In this document: one piece after another, positions 54,632-63,016 of the stretch
Numbering within the stretch: position 1 is the first letter of the stretch
Layout: every line of letters begins with the position of its first letter
DNA from: Segatella hominis
Lineage (GTDB): Bacteria; Bacteroidota; Bacteroidia; Bacteroidales; Bacteroidaceae
DNA length: 64,000 bases
Direction of reading: 5' to 3'
Assembly: GCF_004535825.1 (NCBI RefSeq)
Contig: NZ_SGVY01000003.1
Location: forward strand, 96,544 to 160,543
Translations under genes and position numbers: made by a program
The notes under the pieces: generated by a model
What the model saw: the letters and a program-made list of their open reading frames with translations, nothing else
Told to the model about the DNA's origin: nothing
Databases searched by the model: none

Positions 54632-55693
54632 TTACTCTATAACTATCACATTATCCTGAAGCTTGACATTAACCTCAGAACTCTCATTGAGCAACTTAAG
54701 AGCATTCTCTAAACTATCCTTTATATTGCACATATAATGGAAATGCTTGTTGAGCAATTGCTCGTCACGACAAACTATATTCACATCATATACTCGTCCC
54801 AACTGCTGTAAAATGGTACGCAAAGAAGCATTGTCGAAATACAAGACGCCATCCTTCCAACTCGTAAAGTCTTTAGGGTTGACATTCTGAACCATGACCT
54901 TGCCATTTTCTATATAAGCATCTTGTTTTGGGGAAATTCTCACCTTGCTCTGGTCAAGAGATACCTCCACAGAACCTTGTACCAAAGTGACATGTACATC
55001 CTCATTGTTATAACAACGAAGATTAAATTCTGTACCTAATACCTTGGTTGAAACGGAATGAGTCTTGATAATAAAAGGAAGATTAGCATCATGGTGTACT
55101 TTGAAATATCCCTCACCATAAAACTCTACATTACGATTGTCTTTACCAAAATTCTCTGGATATTTCAGGATACTCTTTGAATTAAGACATACTTCTGTGC
55201 CATCAGGCAAAGTAACAGTCTTCTGCTCTCCTGCTTTAATCTCAATCGTTTTTACTGATTCTGATGCAGATACTTCATGAGATTGTGGAGATTCTATCTT
55301 AGCAATTTGATTTTCTACTGAATCCTTGACTTCCGCCATCGGTTTTTGACCCGGCTGCTGATGATTCCAGATCATCAAGACTACAATCAGCAGAATAGCT
55401 GCAGCACAGGCTGCAATATAACGTAACAAAGTCTTGAATATCGGATGGCTCTCAGATTCTTCCTCCTCATATTCTTCGTCCATCTTATCTTTACTGAACT
55501 TATCCCATGCAGCATTCACATCAGGAACAGGTCCAAATTGGCGATTAGCGGCTTCGTCCAAATCCAGTATATCGCACAAGGTCTCCATGCCCACCTCGGA
55601 TTCGAGTTGTGCATCTGAATGCTGAAGCATATCCTCTACAGAATCGTCCATTGCATCTAAGACTTGCTGTTTTATATCTTTTTCTTCTTTCAT
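54632..55693 (-). CDS. FecR-family anti-sigma factor
   Basis: 353 residues from ATG at 55693 (MKEEKDIKQQVLDAMDD). The frame opens 11 codons earlier (55726), but a candidate promoter -10 box lies within those codons, so the inner start is preferred. The acidic N-terminal cytoplasmic part (about 1-95) binds the sigma factor. One TM helix (LLRYIAACAAAILLIVVLMIW) follows, then the periplasmic FecR domain (LPDGTEVCLNSKSILKYPENF, EGYFKVHHD, VLGTEFNLRCY) and a C-terminal STN-like end (TILQQLGRVYDVNIVC). It relays the SusC STN signal to the ECF sigma. Confidence 0.92.
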   Translation of the reverse strand: MKEEKDIKQQVLDAMDDSVEDMLQHSDAQLESEVGMETLCDILDLDEAANRQFGPVPDVNAAWDKFSKDKMDEEYEEEESESHPIFKTLLRYIAACAAAILLIVVLMIWNHQQPGQKPMAEVKDSVENQIAKIESPQSHEVSASESVKTIEIKAGEQKTVTLPDGTEVCLNSKSILKYPENFGKDNRNVEFYGEGYFKVHHDANLPFIIKTHSVSTKVLGTEFNLRCYNNEDVHVTLVQGSVEVSLDQSKVRISPKQDAYIENGKVMVQNVNPKDFTSWKDGVLYFDNASLRTILQQLGRVYDVNIVCRDEQLLNKHFHYMCNIKDSLENALKLLNESSEVNVKLQDNVIVIE

Positions 55694-55711
55694 TGGAATC
55701 TTTTTTCTTTT

Positions 55712-55740
55712 AAAACGAAGTTTCAAGAAAATATGGTACC
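55712..55740 (-). promoter_or_regulatory. candidate ECF sigma promoter of fecR
   Basis: Minus strand GGTACC (55735-55740), 17 bp, CGTTTT (55712-55717). Same layout as the susC element. It implies that fecR is transcribed from its own ECF-dependent start as well as, or instead of, from the sigma gene promoter. Confidence 0.55.
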
Positions 55741-55776
55741 TTTAACGTCTTAATATTTCGTTAGAATAAGTTAAGT

Positions 55777-56283
55777 TTAGTAAAACTCAGCATCTTTGAA
55801 TTTTTGCCGCATATAACTGAGTGCCTGCATGATATGTTTTTTCACGGCACTCTCGCTGATATCCAACTCCGCCGCGACCTCTCGGTATTTCTTATGCTCC
55901 ACATAACAGAGTTGTACAATCTGTTGGGTTCGTGGAGTCAACTCAGTTAAAGCACCCATTATCGCCTTTATTTTCTCTTCATGAACATCCCAATGGTCAT
56001 AAACAGAATTGACCACCATTTCTGTTTCCTTCATACTCGCCAATACATAACGAGAACGAATATCCTGCCTACGAATATAGTCTAAGCTGACATTCTTTAC
56101 TGTGGTCAACAGATAGGAAGAAATATTATCAACATCTTGATACCGGACTCTTTTCCAAACCAGTTCGAAAGCATCGGATACAACATCCTTGCTTGCCTCG
56201 TCATCATGCAAGATGCGCAAGGCAAGATAGTAGGCTTTGGAATAATTGTCCTTAAATAATTTTTCAAAGCTCTGTCTATCCAT
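55777..56283 (-). CDS. ECF sigma-70 factor of the SusCD locus
   Basis: 168 residues. Region 2: FKDNYSKAYYLALRILHDDEASKDVVSDAFELVWKR (about 10-45). Region 4: LTPRTQQIVQLCYVEHKKYREVAAELDISESAVKKHIMQALSYMRQKF (about 115-162), with the HTH. It is the Bacteroidetes FecI-like ECF class, released by FecR when SusC binds ligand. It probably acts at the GGTACC-N17-CGT elements before fecR and susC. No copy of that element precedes its own gene, so it is not visibly autoregulated. Confidence 0.95.
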   Translation of the reverse strand: MDRQSFEKLFKDNYSKAYYLALRILHDDEASKDVVSDAFELVWKRVRYQDVDNISSYLLTTVKNVSLDYIRRQDIRSRYVLASMKETEMVVNSVYDHWDVHEEKIKAIMGALTELTPRTQQIVQLCYVEHKKYREVAAELDISESAVKKHIMQALSYMRQKFKDAEFY

Positions 56284-56320
56284 TCTCTCTCAATAATTTA
56301 TCTCCCTTACAAATAAAGAA

Positions 56321-56368
56321 AATACAGTTTTACCCAATACTATAATGAGTAAGACTGTATTTTTTTTA
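56321..56368. terminator. bidirectional terminator between the sigma gene and the GH3 operon
   Basis: AATACAGTTTTAC (56321-56333) and GTAAGACTGTATT (56349-56361) pair with one G-U, followed by TTTTTTT on the plus strand and by TTTTCTTT on the minus strand. Confidence 0.78.
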
Positions 56369-56383
56369 TATTTTCTCCACTTC

Positions 56384-57196
56384 TTACTTCACGATAGAAG
56401 TAACAGGATTTCTAACGCCCTTCATACCAATGAGGAAGGCCTTGGCACTACCAAACTTCAGGAACATGTCCAGACGTACGGGTACATGATTTTCATCATC
56501 AGTAATGTAGAAATCGACGATGCGCTTATACTTGCCCTTCTCATACTCCTGATAAGCCAGACGCAAACAACGATACTTCACACCATTGTCGGCCTTGATG
56601 GTTTCTCTGCCCGCAAACTTAATCTGGGCAGGAGTACGGCCATCGCCATCCACAATCGGGAACTTGACTACATAACCCTTCTTCCAGTTGGCAGGATCGA
56701 AACTACGGGCACGGAGGAAGATGTTCAGCATGTCAAATACGCAATCATCATAGCTGACCTTCTTCCAGGAATGAGAACCGTCATTGTGCTTACGATGCAT
56801 CTTGACATGACACTTGCCGCCAGAATAGCTGTAGAAATCCTCATCTACCGTATATCGCTTGCCCTCACGAGCTCCCTTGCGGAAATACATCGGAGACATA
56901 TCGGTACCCGTATAGCTCAAAAGCGTATCACGAAGGACAAAGAAATCATCTACCTTGTGATTTCCTCTCGTCACCAATGAGGTGCGATAAGCGGGCTTGC
57001 CATTCTTGGTACTCTGCACAATAGACATGCTGGCTGTACCAGCCTTCACCCACACAAACTTCCAGTTGTAATACAAATTGTAAGTGAGAAACTCACCCGA
57101 CTTGAAGGCTGTATTACGGAAAGTACACTGGGCAGACACTGTAGTGCTGACCATCAGCAATAATACTGCTATCCACAATGACTTCATTCTTTTCAT
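56384..57196 (-). CDS. DUF3108 secreted protein
   Basis: 270 residues with signal peptide MKSLWIAVLLLMVSTTVSAQ (an in-frame Met three codons earlier is possible). The DUF3108 body starts with AFKSGEFLTYNLYYNWKFVWVKAGTASM and ends with VPVRLDMFLKFGSAKAFLIGMKGVR. It forms an anti-parallel beta structure that probably sits in the periplasm; the role is unknown. Third gene of the operon, starting 6 bp after the Ig-like lipoprotein gene. Confidence 0.85.
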   Translation of the reverse strand: MKRMKSLWIAVLLLMVSTTVSAQCTFRNTAFKSGEFLTYNLYYNWKFVWVKAGTASMSIVQSTKNGKPAYRTSLVTRGNHKVDDFFVLRDTLLSYTGTDMSPMYFRKGAREGKRYTVDEDFYSYSGGKCHVKMHRKHNDGSHSWKKVSYDDCVFDMLNIFLRARSFDPANWKKGYVVKFPIVDGDGRTPAQIKFAGRETIKADNGVKYRCLRLAYQEYEKGKYKRIVDFYITDDENHVPVRLDMFLKFGSAKAFLIGMKGVRNPVTSIVK

Positions 57197-57202
57197 AGTT
57201 CA

Positions 57203-59179
57203 TCATATTTTAGGAATGTATTGTATGCCAAGTTTCTTGGCACGCTCTACATTCTGGTTCTTTACTTTCTTCTCCTTGTCTGGCTTCTGCTTGGTGATGG
57301 CACCTGGCTTCTGGTGTGACAATGGTTTCTCCTTAGGATCCCAAGATTCCGTGACATCCCACTTCGCCTTACATTCGATAGCTCCAGGATAGTAATATAC
57401 TTCTTCTGCCTGCTGGTCTTCATCATAACAGCCCGTATCCCACTTGCCGTTATTGTTGCGGTCCACTATCAGGCGCAAGTAATATTTCTGTGGCTTCAGA
57501 TAATAAAATTCTGCCACACCATTGATGGCCTTCATTTCCTTGACTACCTGATCCTGACCATTGAGCAACTGTACAAGCAGCGGTTCGTCAGTCAAACTGG
57601 TGATATTGACCAGAAGAGTACCATACTCATCCAGCGAAGATACCTTGAATCCCTGTTTGATAGCCTTGGTAGCCAATCCGTAGATGTCTTCGAATGCCGC
57701 AGAATCCACTTCCAGACTATATTCGATATTCGGACGCCATTCGCCTCGCAACTCATATTCCCTCAATTTATTCGGAACCGGTTTAAACTCGAAAGGTGCC
57801 CGATACCAGAGCGTATCATGCTTGGCATAAAGATGAATGCCTGCCGTATCTACCTTTGAGAGAGGCGTAGGGAACGTAAATCGGATGTTCTTATCCGGAT
57901 CCAACTGGGATGAGACGCCCACCTGCACTTCCAATGGCTTGAGAGGCATGATGGAATCATAAGGCTCCCCTTTCTTCTTGAGTTTTTCCTGTTTCTTGGT
58001 CCAGTCTTCCAGTTCCTTATTGAGCTGTTTCTGTCGCTTGGCGTATGGAGTCTTTGCCAATATCTCCAATGTATCAAGCTTATCCACCAATACGCCGGTA
58101 CTGTCGGTCATGCGATAAGCCAATTCCATCCGCAGCGTGTCCTGATTGACCAACGCAGTATCTTTCAACCAGTAAGTAAGGGTATCCTTCTTCTCTACTG
58201 CCTCCAGCAGGAAAGCATCTTTCTCATTGAAATTCAGACCCTTGATGGTAGGCAGGATGCTATCTCCATAACTGAAGAAGAGAGAGAAATTGTTGGGCTC
58301 CTTGCGCTCTGACTTCAGAAAATAGCGGTCGGTAAGCGTTTCGGTGAATGCTCTCAGCACGATATCGTCTGGATAGAAATGGGTGTAATCCACCTGGGCG
58401 ATAGATTTGATATGAAGGGTATCTATCCAAGTGGTATCCTGTCTGACGTCCGGCTTGCAGGAAGGTACGATGATGTCATGAGAGAAAGCTAATTTCTCGC
58501 TTTTCTGATTGAACATATAGTTGCCATCCATATCCTGCAAGGCATAGATGCGATAAGAGCCTGGTGCAATACCCTTCACTACGAAACGGCCACGGCTATC
58601 CGTACGGCTCACTCGGAGCATCGGCTTGGTCTTGAATGCAGAATCAGCCTGATCGCTATACAGACCCACCAAAATACCCTTGATGGGTTCCAGATTTTCT
58701 GCTTCGAGCACATATCCGGATACTTCCATGGTGTCGATAGCCTCGCCCGTAGAAAAACTATAGGTGAAGTTACCCATCGGATTGTTCTCATTGTTATCGC
58801 TGATAGCATCAGAGAAATCGATGGTATAAGTCGTATTCGGCTTCAGGGAATCGACCAGAGAGACGGTGATTTTCTTACCCGCAGCCTTGATTTCTGGAGC
58901 CTCCAACTGAGGTGGAGACACGATGACTTTCTCAGAAGGATTGTCGAGCTTGATAAACTCATCGAAGTAGATGCTTACTTTCTTGCTCTTCACCCCTACT
59001 CCGCCATCTGCCGGGTCGGCACCTATCACCTTAGGCGGAGTTTCATCATACCATCCTCCGTCTGGCTGTCCCATCTTGGCACAGGAAACCAAAAGCAGAA
59101 AAGCAAGCAGATAGAGAGGCAAAAACAGAGTTTTTTCCTTCTGGCTGTTTCCAACTAAAAAATCTAATATCTTCTTCAT
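57203..59179 (-). CDS. Ig-like domain (Big_5) lipoprotein
   Basis: 658 residues. Lipoprotein signal ending LLAFLLLVSCAKMGQPDGGWYDETPP. The first module is a Big_5-type Ig-like domain (PKVIGADPADGGVGVKSKKVSIYFDEFIKLDNPSEKVIVSP). A carboxypeptidase-regulatory-like segment follows (EVSGYVLEAENLEPIKGILVGLYSD), then a middle with a charged helix (LNKELEDWTKKQEKLKKKGEP), further beta domains and a basic C-terminus (KPDKEKKVKNQNVERAKKLG). The order Ig-like, regulatory-like, helical is typical of a conserved Bacteroidetes outer-membrane family of unknown role. Between GH3 and DUF3108 genes. Confidence 0.85.
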   Translation of the reverse strand: MKKILDFLVGNSQKEKTLFLPLYLLAFLLLVSCAKMGQPDGGWYDETPPKVIGADPADGGVGVKSKKVSIYFDEFIKLDNPSEKVIVSPPQLEAPEIKAAGKKITVSLVDSLKPNTTYTIDFSDAISDNNENNPMGNFTYSFSTGEAIDTMEVSGYVLEAENLEPIKGILVGLYSDQADSAFKTKPMLRVSRTDSRGRFVVKGIAPGSYRIYALQDMDGNYMFNQKSEKLAFSHDIIVPSCKPDVRQDTTWIDTLHIKSIAQVDYTHFYPDDIVLRAFTETLTDRYFLKSERKEPNNFSLFFSYGDSILPTIKGLNFNEKDAFLLEAVEKKDTLTYWLKDTALVNQDTLRMELAYRMTDSTGVLVDKLDTLEILAKTPYAKRQKQLNKELEDWTKKQEKLKKKGEPYDSIMPLKPLEVQVGVSSQLDPDKNIRFTFPTPLSKVDTAGIHLYAKHDTLWYRAPFEFKPVPNKLREYELRGEWRPNIEYSLEVDSAAFEDIYGLATKAIKQGFKVSSLDEYGTLLVNITSLTDEPLLVQLLNGQDQVVKEMKAINGVAEFYYLKPQKYYLRLIVDRNNNGKWDTGCYDEDQQAEEVYYYPGAIECKAKWDVTESWDPKEKPLSHQKPGAITKQKPDKEKKVKNQNVERAKKLGIQYIPKI

Positions 59180-59247
59180 TATTCTTACCTTTCTGCTAAT
59201 TATTCTTATCCTTTAATATATCATAAACTTCCGGATGAAGCCATGAT

Positions 59248-60756
59248 CTACTGATTCATCTGGAGCATCTCGTCGATATTCTTACGGCTGTTGCTCAGAC
59301 GAGGTATCTTATGCTGTCCACCCAACTTGCCCTTGCTCTTGAGCCAGTCGTTGAAGAGATTAGGACGGGCCTTCACAATCTCCAGATGCTGGAGGGTAAC
59401 ATCGTGGAAGCGCTTTGCCTCATAATCACTGTTGATTTCCTGCAGATGCTGATCCAGCAATGTGGCAAACTCATCGAGACTTGCCGGTTCCTTAGAGAAC
59501 TCTATCAGCCACTGATGGCGGCACTTCGCATTACTGTCCATAAACACAGGTGCTGCCGTGTATTCTGCCACCTGGGCTCCTGTCTTATCACAAGCATACT
59601 TCAGTCCCTTCTCGGCATTGTCCATAATCAGTTCTTCGCCAAAGGCATTGATGAAATACTTGGTACGACCCGTGATGACAAACTTATATGGATTCTTGCT
59701 GGTAAACATGACTGTATCACCAATGAGATAGCGCCACAATCCACAGGAAGTAGTAATAACCATCGCATAGTTCTTGCCTATCTCCACTCCCTGCAATGGC
59801 ACTACGGTAGGATTGTCGGTACCAAATTCATCCATCGGGATAAATTCATAGAAGACATCATAATCCACCATGAGCGACATGGAAGGGTCTGACGGATCAT
59901 CCTGCAAACCGAAGAATCCTTCGCTGGCATTATAGGTTTCCATATAATGCATGTTAGGAGAAGTAATGAGCTGCTCATACTGCTGGCGATAAGGAGTAAA
60001 AGCGATACCGCCATGGAAGAAGACCTCCAGATTAGGCCATACCTCCTCCAGATGCTTCTTGCCGGAAAGTTCCATCACACGAACCAATACGCTGAGCATC
60101 CAACTTGGAACACCCGAGATATTGGTTACGTTCTTATTCATCGTTTCACGGGCAATGCGGTCGCGTTTCACCTCGAAATCGCTCAGAAGAGCTGTCTGCT
60201 TCTTAGGAACACGTACCAGATTGGCAAGTGGATTGATATTTTCGATGAGGATGGCACTCAGGTCTCCCACCAGACTTCCCTCTACATTATAATTAGGTGA
60301 ATGGCTACCGCCGAGAATCAGACTCTTGCCATCAAACAGTTTACTTTTCGGATTATTACGGAGATAATATGCCACAGCATCAAAGCCACCGGCATAGTGG
60401 ATGCCATGCAATCCGTCTCGTGAAACAGGGATAAACTTACTCTTGTCATTGGTAGTACCAGACGACTTAGCATACCATTTCACGGTTCCAGGCCAGAGAA
60501 CATCCTGCTCTCCGTGGCGCATACGGTCGATATCCCCTTTCAGTTCCTCATAGGAATTGACAGGTACATTTTTTGCGAATTTCTCGTAACTATCAGTCGT
60601 ATTTAGTAGATGCTTAACGCCATATTCTGTATTTTTGCCCTTATTGATAAGGTGCATGAGTACTTTATGCTGCATATGTTCTGCATCATAAAGGTACTTC
60701 TCCAACTCCTTTTGGCGAGGTTTGAAGACGTTGCTTACTATACTTGTTAAACTCAT
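59248..60756 (-). CDS. GH3-family acyl-adenylating enzyme
   Basis: 502 residues. The family (first known from plant auxin-amido synthetases) adenylates carboxylic acids and transfers the acyl group to an amine. The ATP motif AKSSGTTNDKSKFIPVS (about 94-110) is clear, as are YNASEGFFGLQDD and YRLIGDT-like LWRYLIGDTVMFTSKNPYKF. A late GEELIMDNAE segment is also present. In bacteria the products are unknown. First gene of the operon with the Ig-like lipoprotein and DUF3108; this operon is widespread in the phylum by my recollection. Its promoter -7 box is at 60782-60790. Confidence 0.88.
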   Translation of the reverse strand: MSLTSIVSNVFKPRQKELEKYLYDAEHMQHKVLMHLINKGKNTEYGVKHLLNTTDSYEKFAKNVPVNSYEELKGDIDRMRHGEQDVLWPGTVKWYAKSSGTTNDKSKFIPVSRDGLHGIHYAGGFDAVAYYLRNNPKSKLFDGKSLILGGSHSPNYNVEGSLVGDLSAILIENINPLANLVRVPKKQTALLSDFEVKRDRIARETMNKNVTNISGVPSWMLSVLVRVMELSGKKHLEEVWPNLEVFFHGGIAFTPYRQQYEQLITSPNMHYMETYNASEGFFGLQDDPSDPSMSLMVDYDVFYEFIPMDEFGTDNPTVVPLQGVEIGKNYAMVITTSCGLWRYLIGDTVMFTSKNPYKFVITGRTKYFINAFGEELIMDNAEKGLKYACDKTGAQVAEYTAAPVFMDSNAKCRHQWLIEFSKEPASLDEFATLLDQHLQEINSDYEAKRFHDVTLQHLEIVKARPNLFNDWLKSKGKLGGQHKIPRLSNSRKNIDEMLQMNQ

Positions 60757-60781
60757 ATATGATATTAATATCTTTTGAGTT

Positions 60782-60790
60782 GCAAAATTA
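60782..60790 (-). promoter_or_regulatory. -7 box of the GH3 operon
   Basis: Minus strand TAATTTTGC, 26 bp before the ATG. No TTTG -33 element at the expected distance, so regulation may need an activator. Confidence 0.45.
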
Positions 60791-60891
60791 ACCTAAACTT
60801 TTCATATAGAGAAAGTTTTTACTATTTTTAATATTAAATATATGACTTTAAAAAGAAAAGAAGAATGACTAAGGCTCGGAATTCGCACTTT

Positions 60892-61767
60892 TTATTCGTA
60901 ATATAGCTTATTTTTCTTCAAGTCAATATAAAAATTCCCCTTAAAGAACGACCCATTGATACTGCCAAAACTGTTTTTAATAGAGATATTTTTCATGATG
61001 GGAATAAAATGATTAGGAAAATACTTAGTACCTATCTTTAACTTATCATATCTGATGGCTTTATAGCTATCCAAATAGTCATTATAAACATCTATCAGTT
61101 TCACCTTCGTTTGTCTGCAAAACTCATCCAGACACTTACTTGGATAAAACTCTATCAACTCTGCATTACTCAGATACAGCCTCATGTTTCCTTCCAAGTT
61201 CCACATTTTTCCATTCTGTCGGATAGTTATTGGCACCTTTATTACAATTGAAGGATAGACAGAAAGGATGTCAAACTTGCTTAACTTTGTAGTATCCACG
61301 GCATTCATATCCACAAAAGCCAACTTTTGCTCAGCAAAATTAAGATTGATAACGTTTTTGGTAGAGTCGGAAAAGTTGCAGAGGTTTTGCACATCAAGTT
61401 TTGCAGTAAACGGATAAGAATTTTCCAGCACGAAGATATTTCCAACAAAGCAAACATTCCCCACATTGAATTTTCCCACAAAAATATTCTTCACAAGATA
61501 CTTTTTTCTAAAACATTCTATAGACCGCACCTTCAACTTGGACTTTGCAAAAGAGTGGTCAGGAAACAGTTCATTGAAGTCATGCTCCTTGATATAAAAA
61601 CCAGCATCTCCAGTAGTTATCAAAATATCATTAAGTTTCGTGCCATTGATTGGCGCACTTATATAATACCAGCTTTTCTTAGATTCTTTCTGATACACTC
61701 TAAACTCTGTCTGTGCCTTCAGGCATATGCTGAACAAACAGACTAACAATAATATAATACTACGCAT
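60892..61767 (-). CDS. secreted protein with degenerate retropepsin-like fold
   Basis: 291 residues. Signal peptide MRSIILLLVCLFSICLKAQ. Two features recall retropepsin-like aspartyl proteases: YYISAPINGTKLNDILITTGDAGFYIK, resembling the N-terminal catalytic strand, and the C-terminal FGSINGSFFKGNFYIDLKKNKLYYE, resembling the typical IIGxDFLxxxxxxIDxxxxxIxx end. However, the catalytic DTG is replaced by TTGD, so proteolysis is doubtful. It starts the right-hand cluster of small secreted proteins. Function unknown. Confidence 0.6.
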   Translation of the reverse strand: MRSIILLLVCLFSICLKAQTEFRVYQKESKKSWYYISAPINGTKLNDILITTGDAGFYIKEHDFNELFPDHSFAKSKLKVRSIECFRKKYLVKNIFVGKFNVGNVCFVGNIFVLENSYPFTAKLDVQNLCNFSDSTKNVINLNFAEQKLAFVDMNAVDTTKLSKFDILSVYPSIVIKVPITIRQNGKMWNLEGNMRLYLSNAELIEFYPSKCLDEFCRQTKVKLIDVYNDYLDSYKAIRYDKLKIGTKYFPNHFIPIMKNISIKNSFGSINGSFFKGNFYIDLKKNKLYYE

Positions 61768-61788
61768 AGTTGATATGATTTTAATTAG

Positions 61789-62130
61789 TTATCTTATCCT
61801 AATTTCCCCTTTCTTTGTTGGATGTTTTTTATTTTTTTTCAATTCTTCTTTATACTTCTGTATAATAGAGCGAAGTTGTTTTTGAGATTTTGTTTTAATA
61901 AGCATTAAACCACCCATACGAGGATAGAAATACTTCAATATTTTCGGATCTTTTACTATATCAACAGACTCTATATCATCTTTTGAAATGCTATCCAAAG
62001 ATAGAACTTCCACCCCATCAACCAAATAGACAGGAATATTAAAAGAAACTGAATCTTTCGAATTTTCTTTTTGAGCAAAAGAAAACAAATAAAAGAAACA
62101 AGCAAAACATACCAGCAATAACTTTTTCAT
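61789..62130 (-). CDS. small secreted protein resembling a solitary TonB-receptor plug segment
   Basis: 113 residues. Signal peptide MKKLLLVCFACFFYLFSFAQ. The middle VYLVDGVEVLSLDSISKDDIESVDIVKDPKILKYFYPRMGGLMLIKTK matches the part of a TonB-receptor plug where a short strand is followed by a DDIESIxVLKD helix and a strand ending in TK. There is no barrel. The tail is Lys-rich (about 20 residues). Possibly a periplasmic adaptor or a decayed receptor; the frame is intact. It precedes the retropepsin-like gene by 21 bp, so they may be co-transcribed. Confidence 0.55.
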   Translation of the reverse strand: MKKLLLVCFACFFYLFSFAQKENSKDSVSFNIPVYLVDGVEVLSLDSISKDDIESVDIVKDPKILKYFYPRMGGLMLIKTKSQKQLRSIIQKYKEELKKNKKHPTKKGEIRIR

Positions 62131-62205
62131 ATTCTATTTTTTAGCAATATTTTTATAACGAAAAAAATGTTAGTTAGCATAATGCTATCAATTTAGTACT
62201 ATAAA

Positions 62206-62748
62206 CTATGCATTATATCTCCTCACTATTGTTAGTTTGATATAATTCCCTTTAGGTATAGGTATAATACCTTTCAACCTTTTCTTTTTTATTTTATCTA
62301 TAATTTTAACTATTTTTCTTACAGAAAGAATATTATCAGCTTCTTTATAACTGACAATTTCTACCATAATAGTCTTATAACTTTCATCTATATAGAAAGC
62401 AAAAAGTAAATTGCATTGATTTTCAGATAAGAGTTTTTTCTCATGCTGAGAGAGAAGCTTATTTACTGTATTTAAAACCTCATTACGGAATTTTATTTCA
62501 TCAACCCTATTTCTAAAAGCAGAAAAGTCAACAGACTTTGGTTTTATTTTATTAGTAAGTTCCAAATCTTTCAACTTATAAAACTCACCTATATGATGAT
62601 AAGAATATCGCTTATTCTTTACGATTTCTTTATTCAAACATTTTTTTTCCAGTTTATACTTTTCTGAAATAACTTCTGTTTGAGCAACACCTGTTAGTGG
62701 ATAAACTAACATAAGTAGTAGTAATAACTTTTTTATTAACTGTCTCAT
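62206..62748 (-). CDS. small secreted protein of unknown function
   Basis: 180 residues. Signal peptide MRQLIKKLLLLLMLVYPLTGVAQ. The mature part is Lys-rich and mixed alpha/beta (EVLNTVNKLLSQHEKKLLSENQCNLLFAFYIDESYKTIMVEIVSY, then IPIPKGNYIKLTIVRRY). The layout (helix, strand with charged turn, helix, short strand) loosely resembles the TonB-C-like protein at 45986. I do not recognise a family. Confidence 0.5.
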   Translation of the reverse strand: MRQLIKKLLLLLMLVYPLTGVAQTEVISEKYKLEKKCLNKEIVKNKRYSYHHIGEFYKLKDLELTNKIKPKSVDFSAFRNRVDEIKFRNEVLNTVNKLLSQHEKKLLSENQCNLLFAFYIDESYKTIMVEIVSYKEADNILSVRKIVKIIDKIKKKRLKGIIPIPKGNYIKLTIVRRYNA

Positions 62749-62777
62749 ATACTTAACTTTTATTATTGAATAATCTT

Positions 62778-62858
62778 CTAATAGTATGTCTTAGACATGA
62801 TTGGCAAAGTACAGAATAGAAGTACCCCACCAAATAAAAGTCGATTGATTTTATTCAT
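62778..62858 (-). CDS. possible 26-residue peptide, signal-peptide-like
   Basis: ATG at 62858, TAG at 62778-62780. The peptide MNKINRLLFGGVLLFCTLPI is a plausible signal sequence but the frame stops six residues later, so it may be a truncated secreted protein gene. A -7-like TATATTTGC lies at 62883-62891 on the same strand. Weak support. Confidence 0.25.
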   Translation of the reverse strand: MNKINRLLFGGVLLFCTLPIMSKTYY

Positions 62859-63016
62859 TTTTATATTGTTTATAATTCGAGTGCAAATATATAAAACTTT
62901 TTGCAAACAATACTCAACAATCAAAAATAATAATTTACTGAAAATTTACAAATAATTAAAAATTACTGATACTCAGGTAGTTTTGAAATATTTTACTGAA
63001 ATTTTAAAATGATAAT

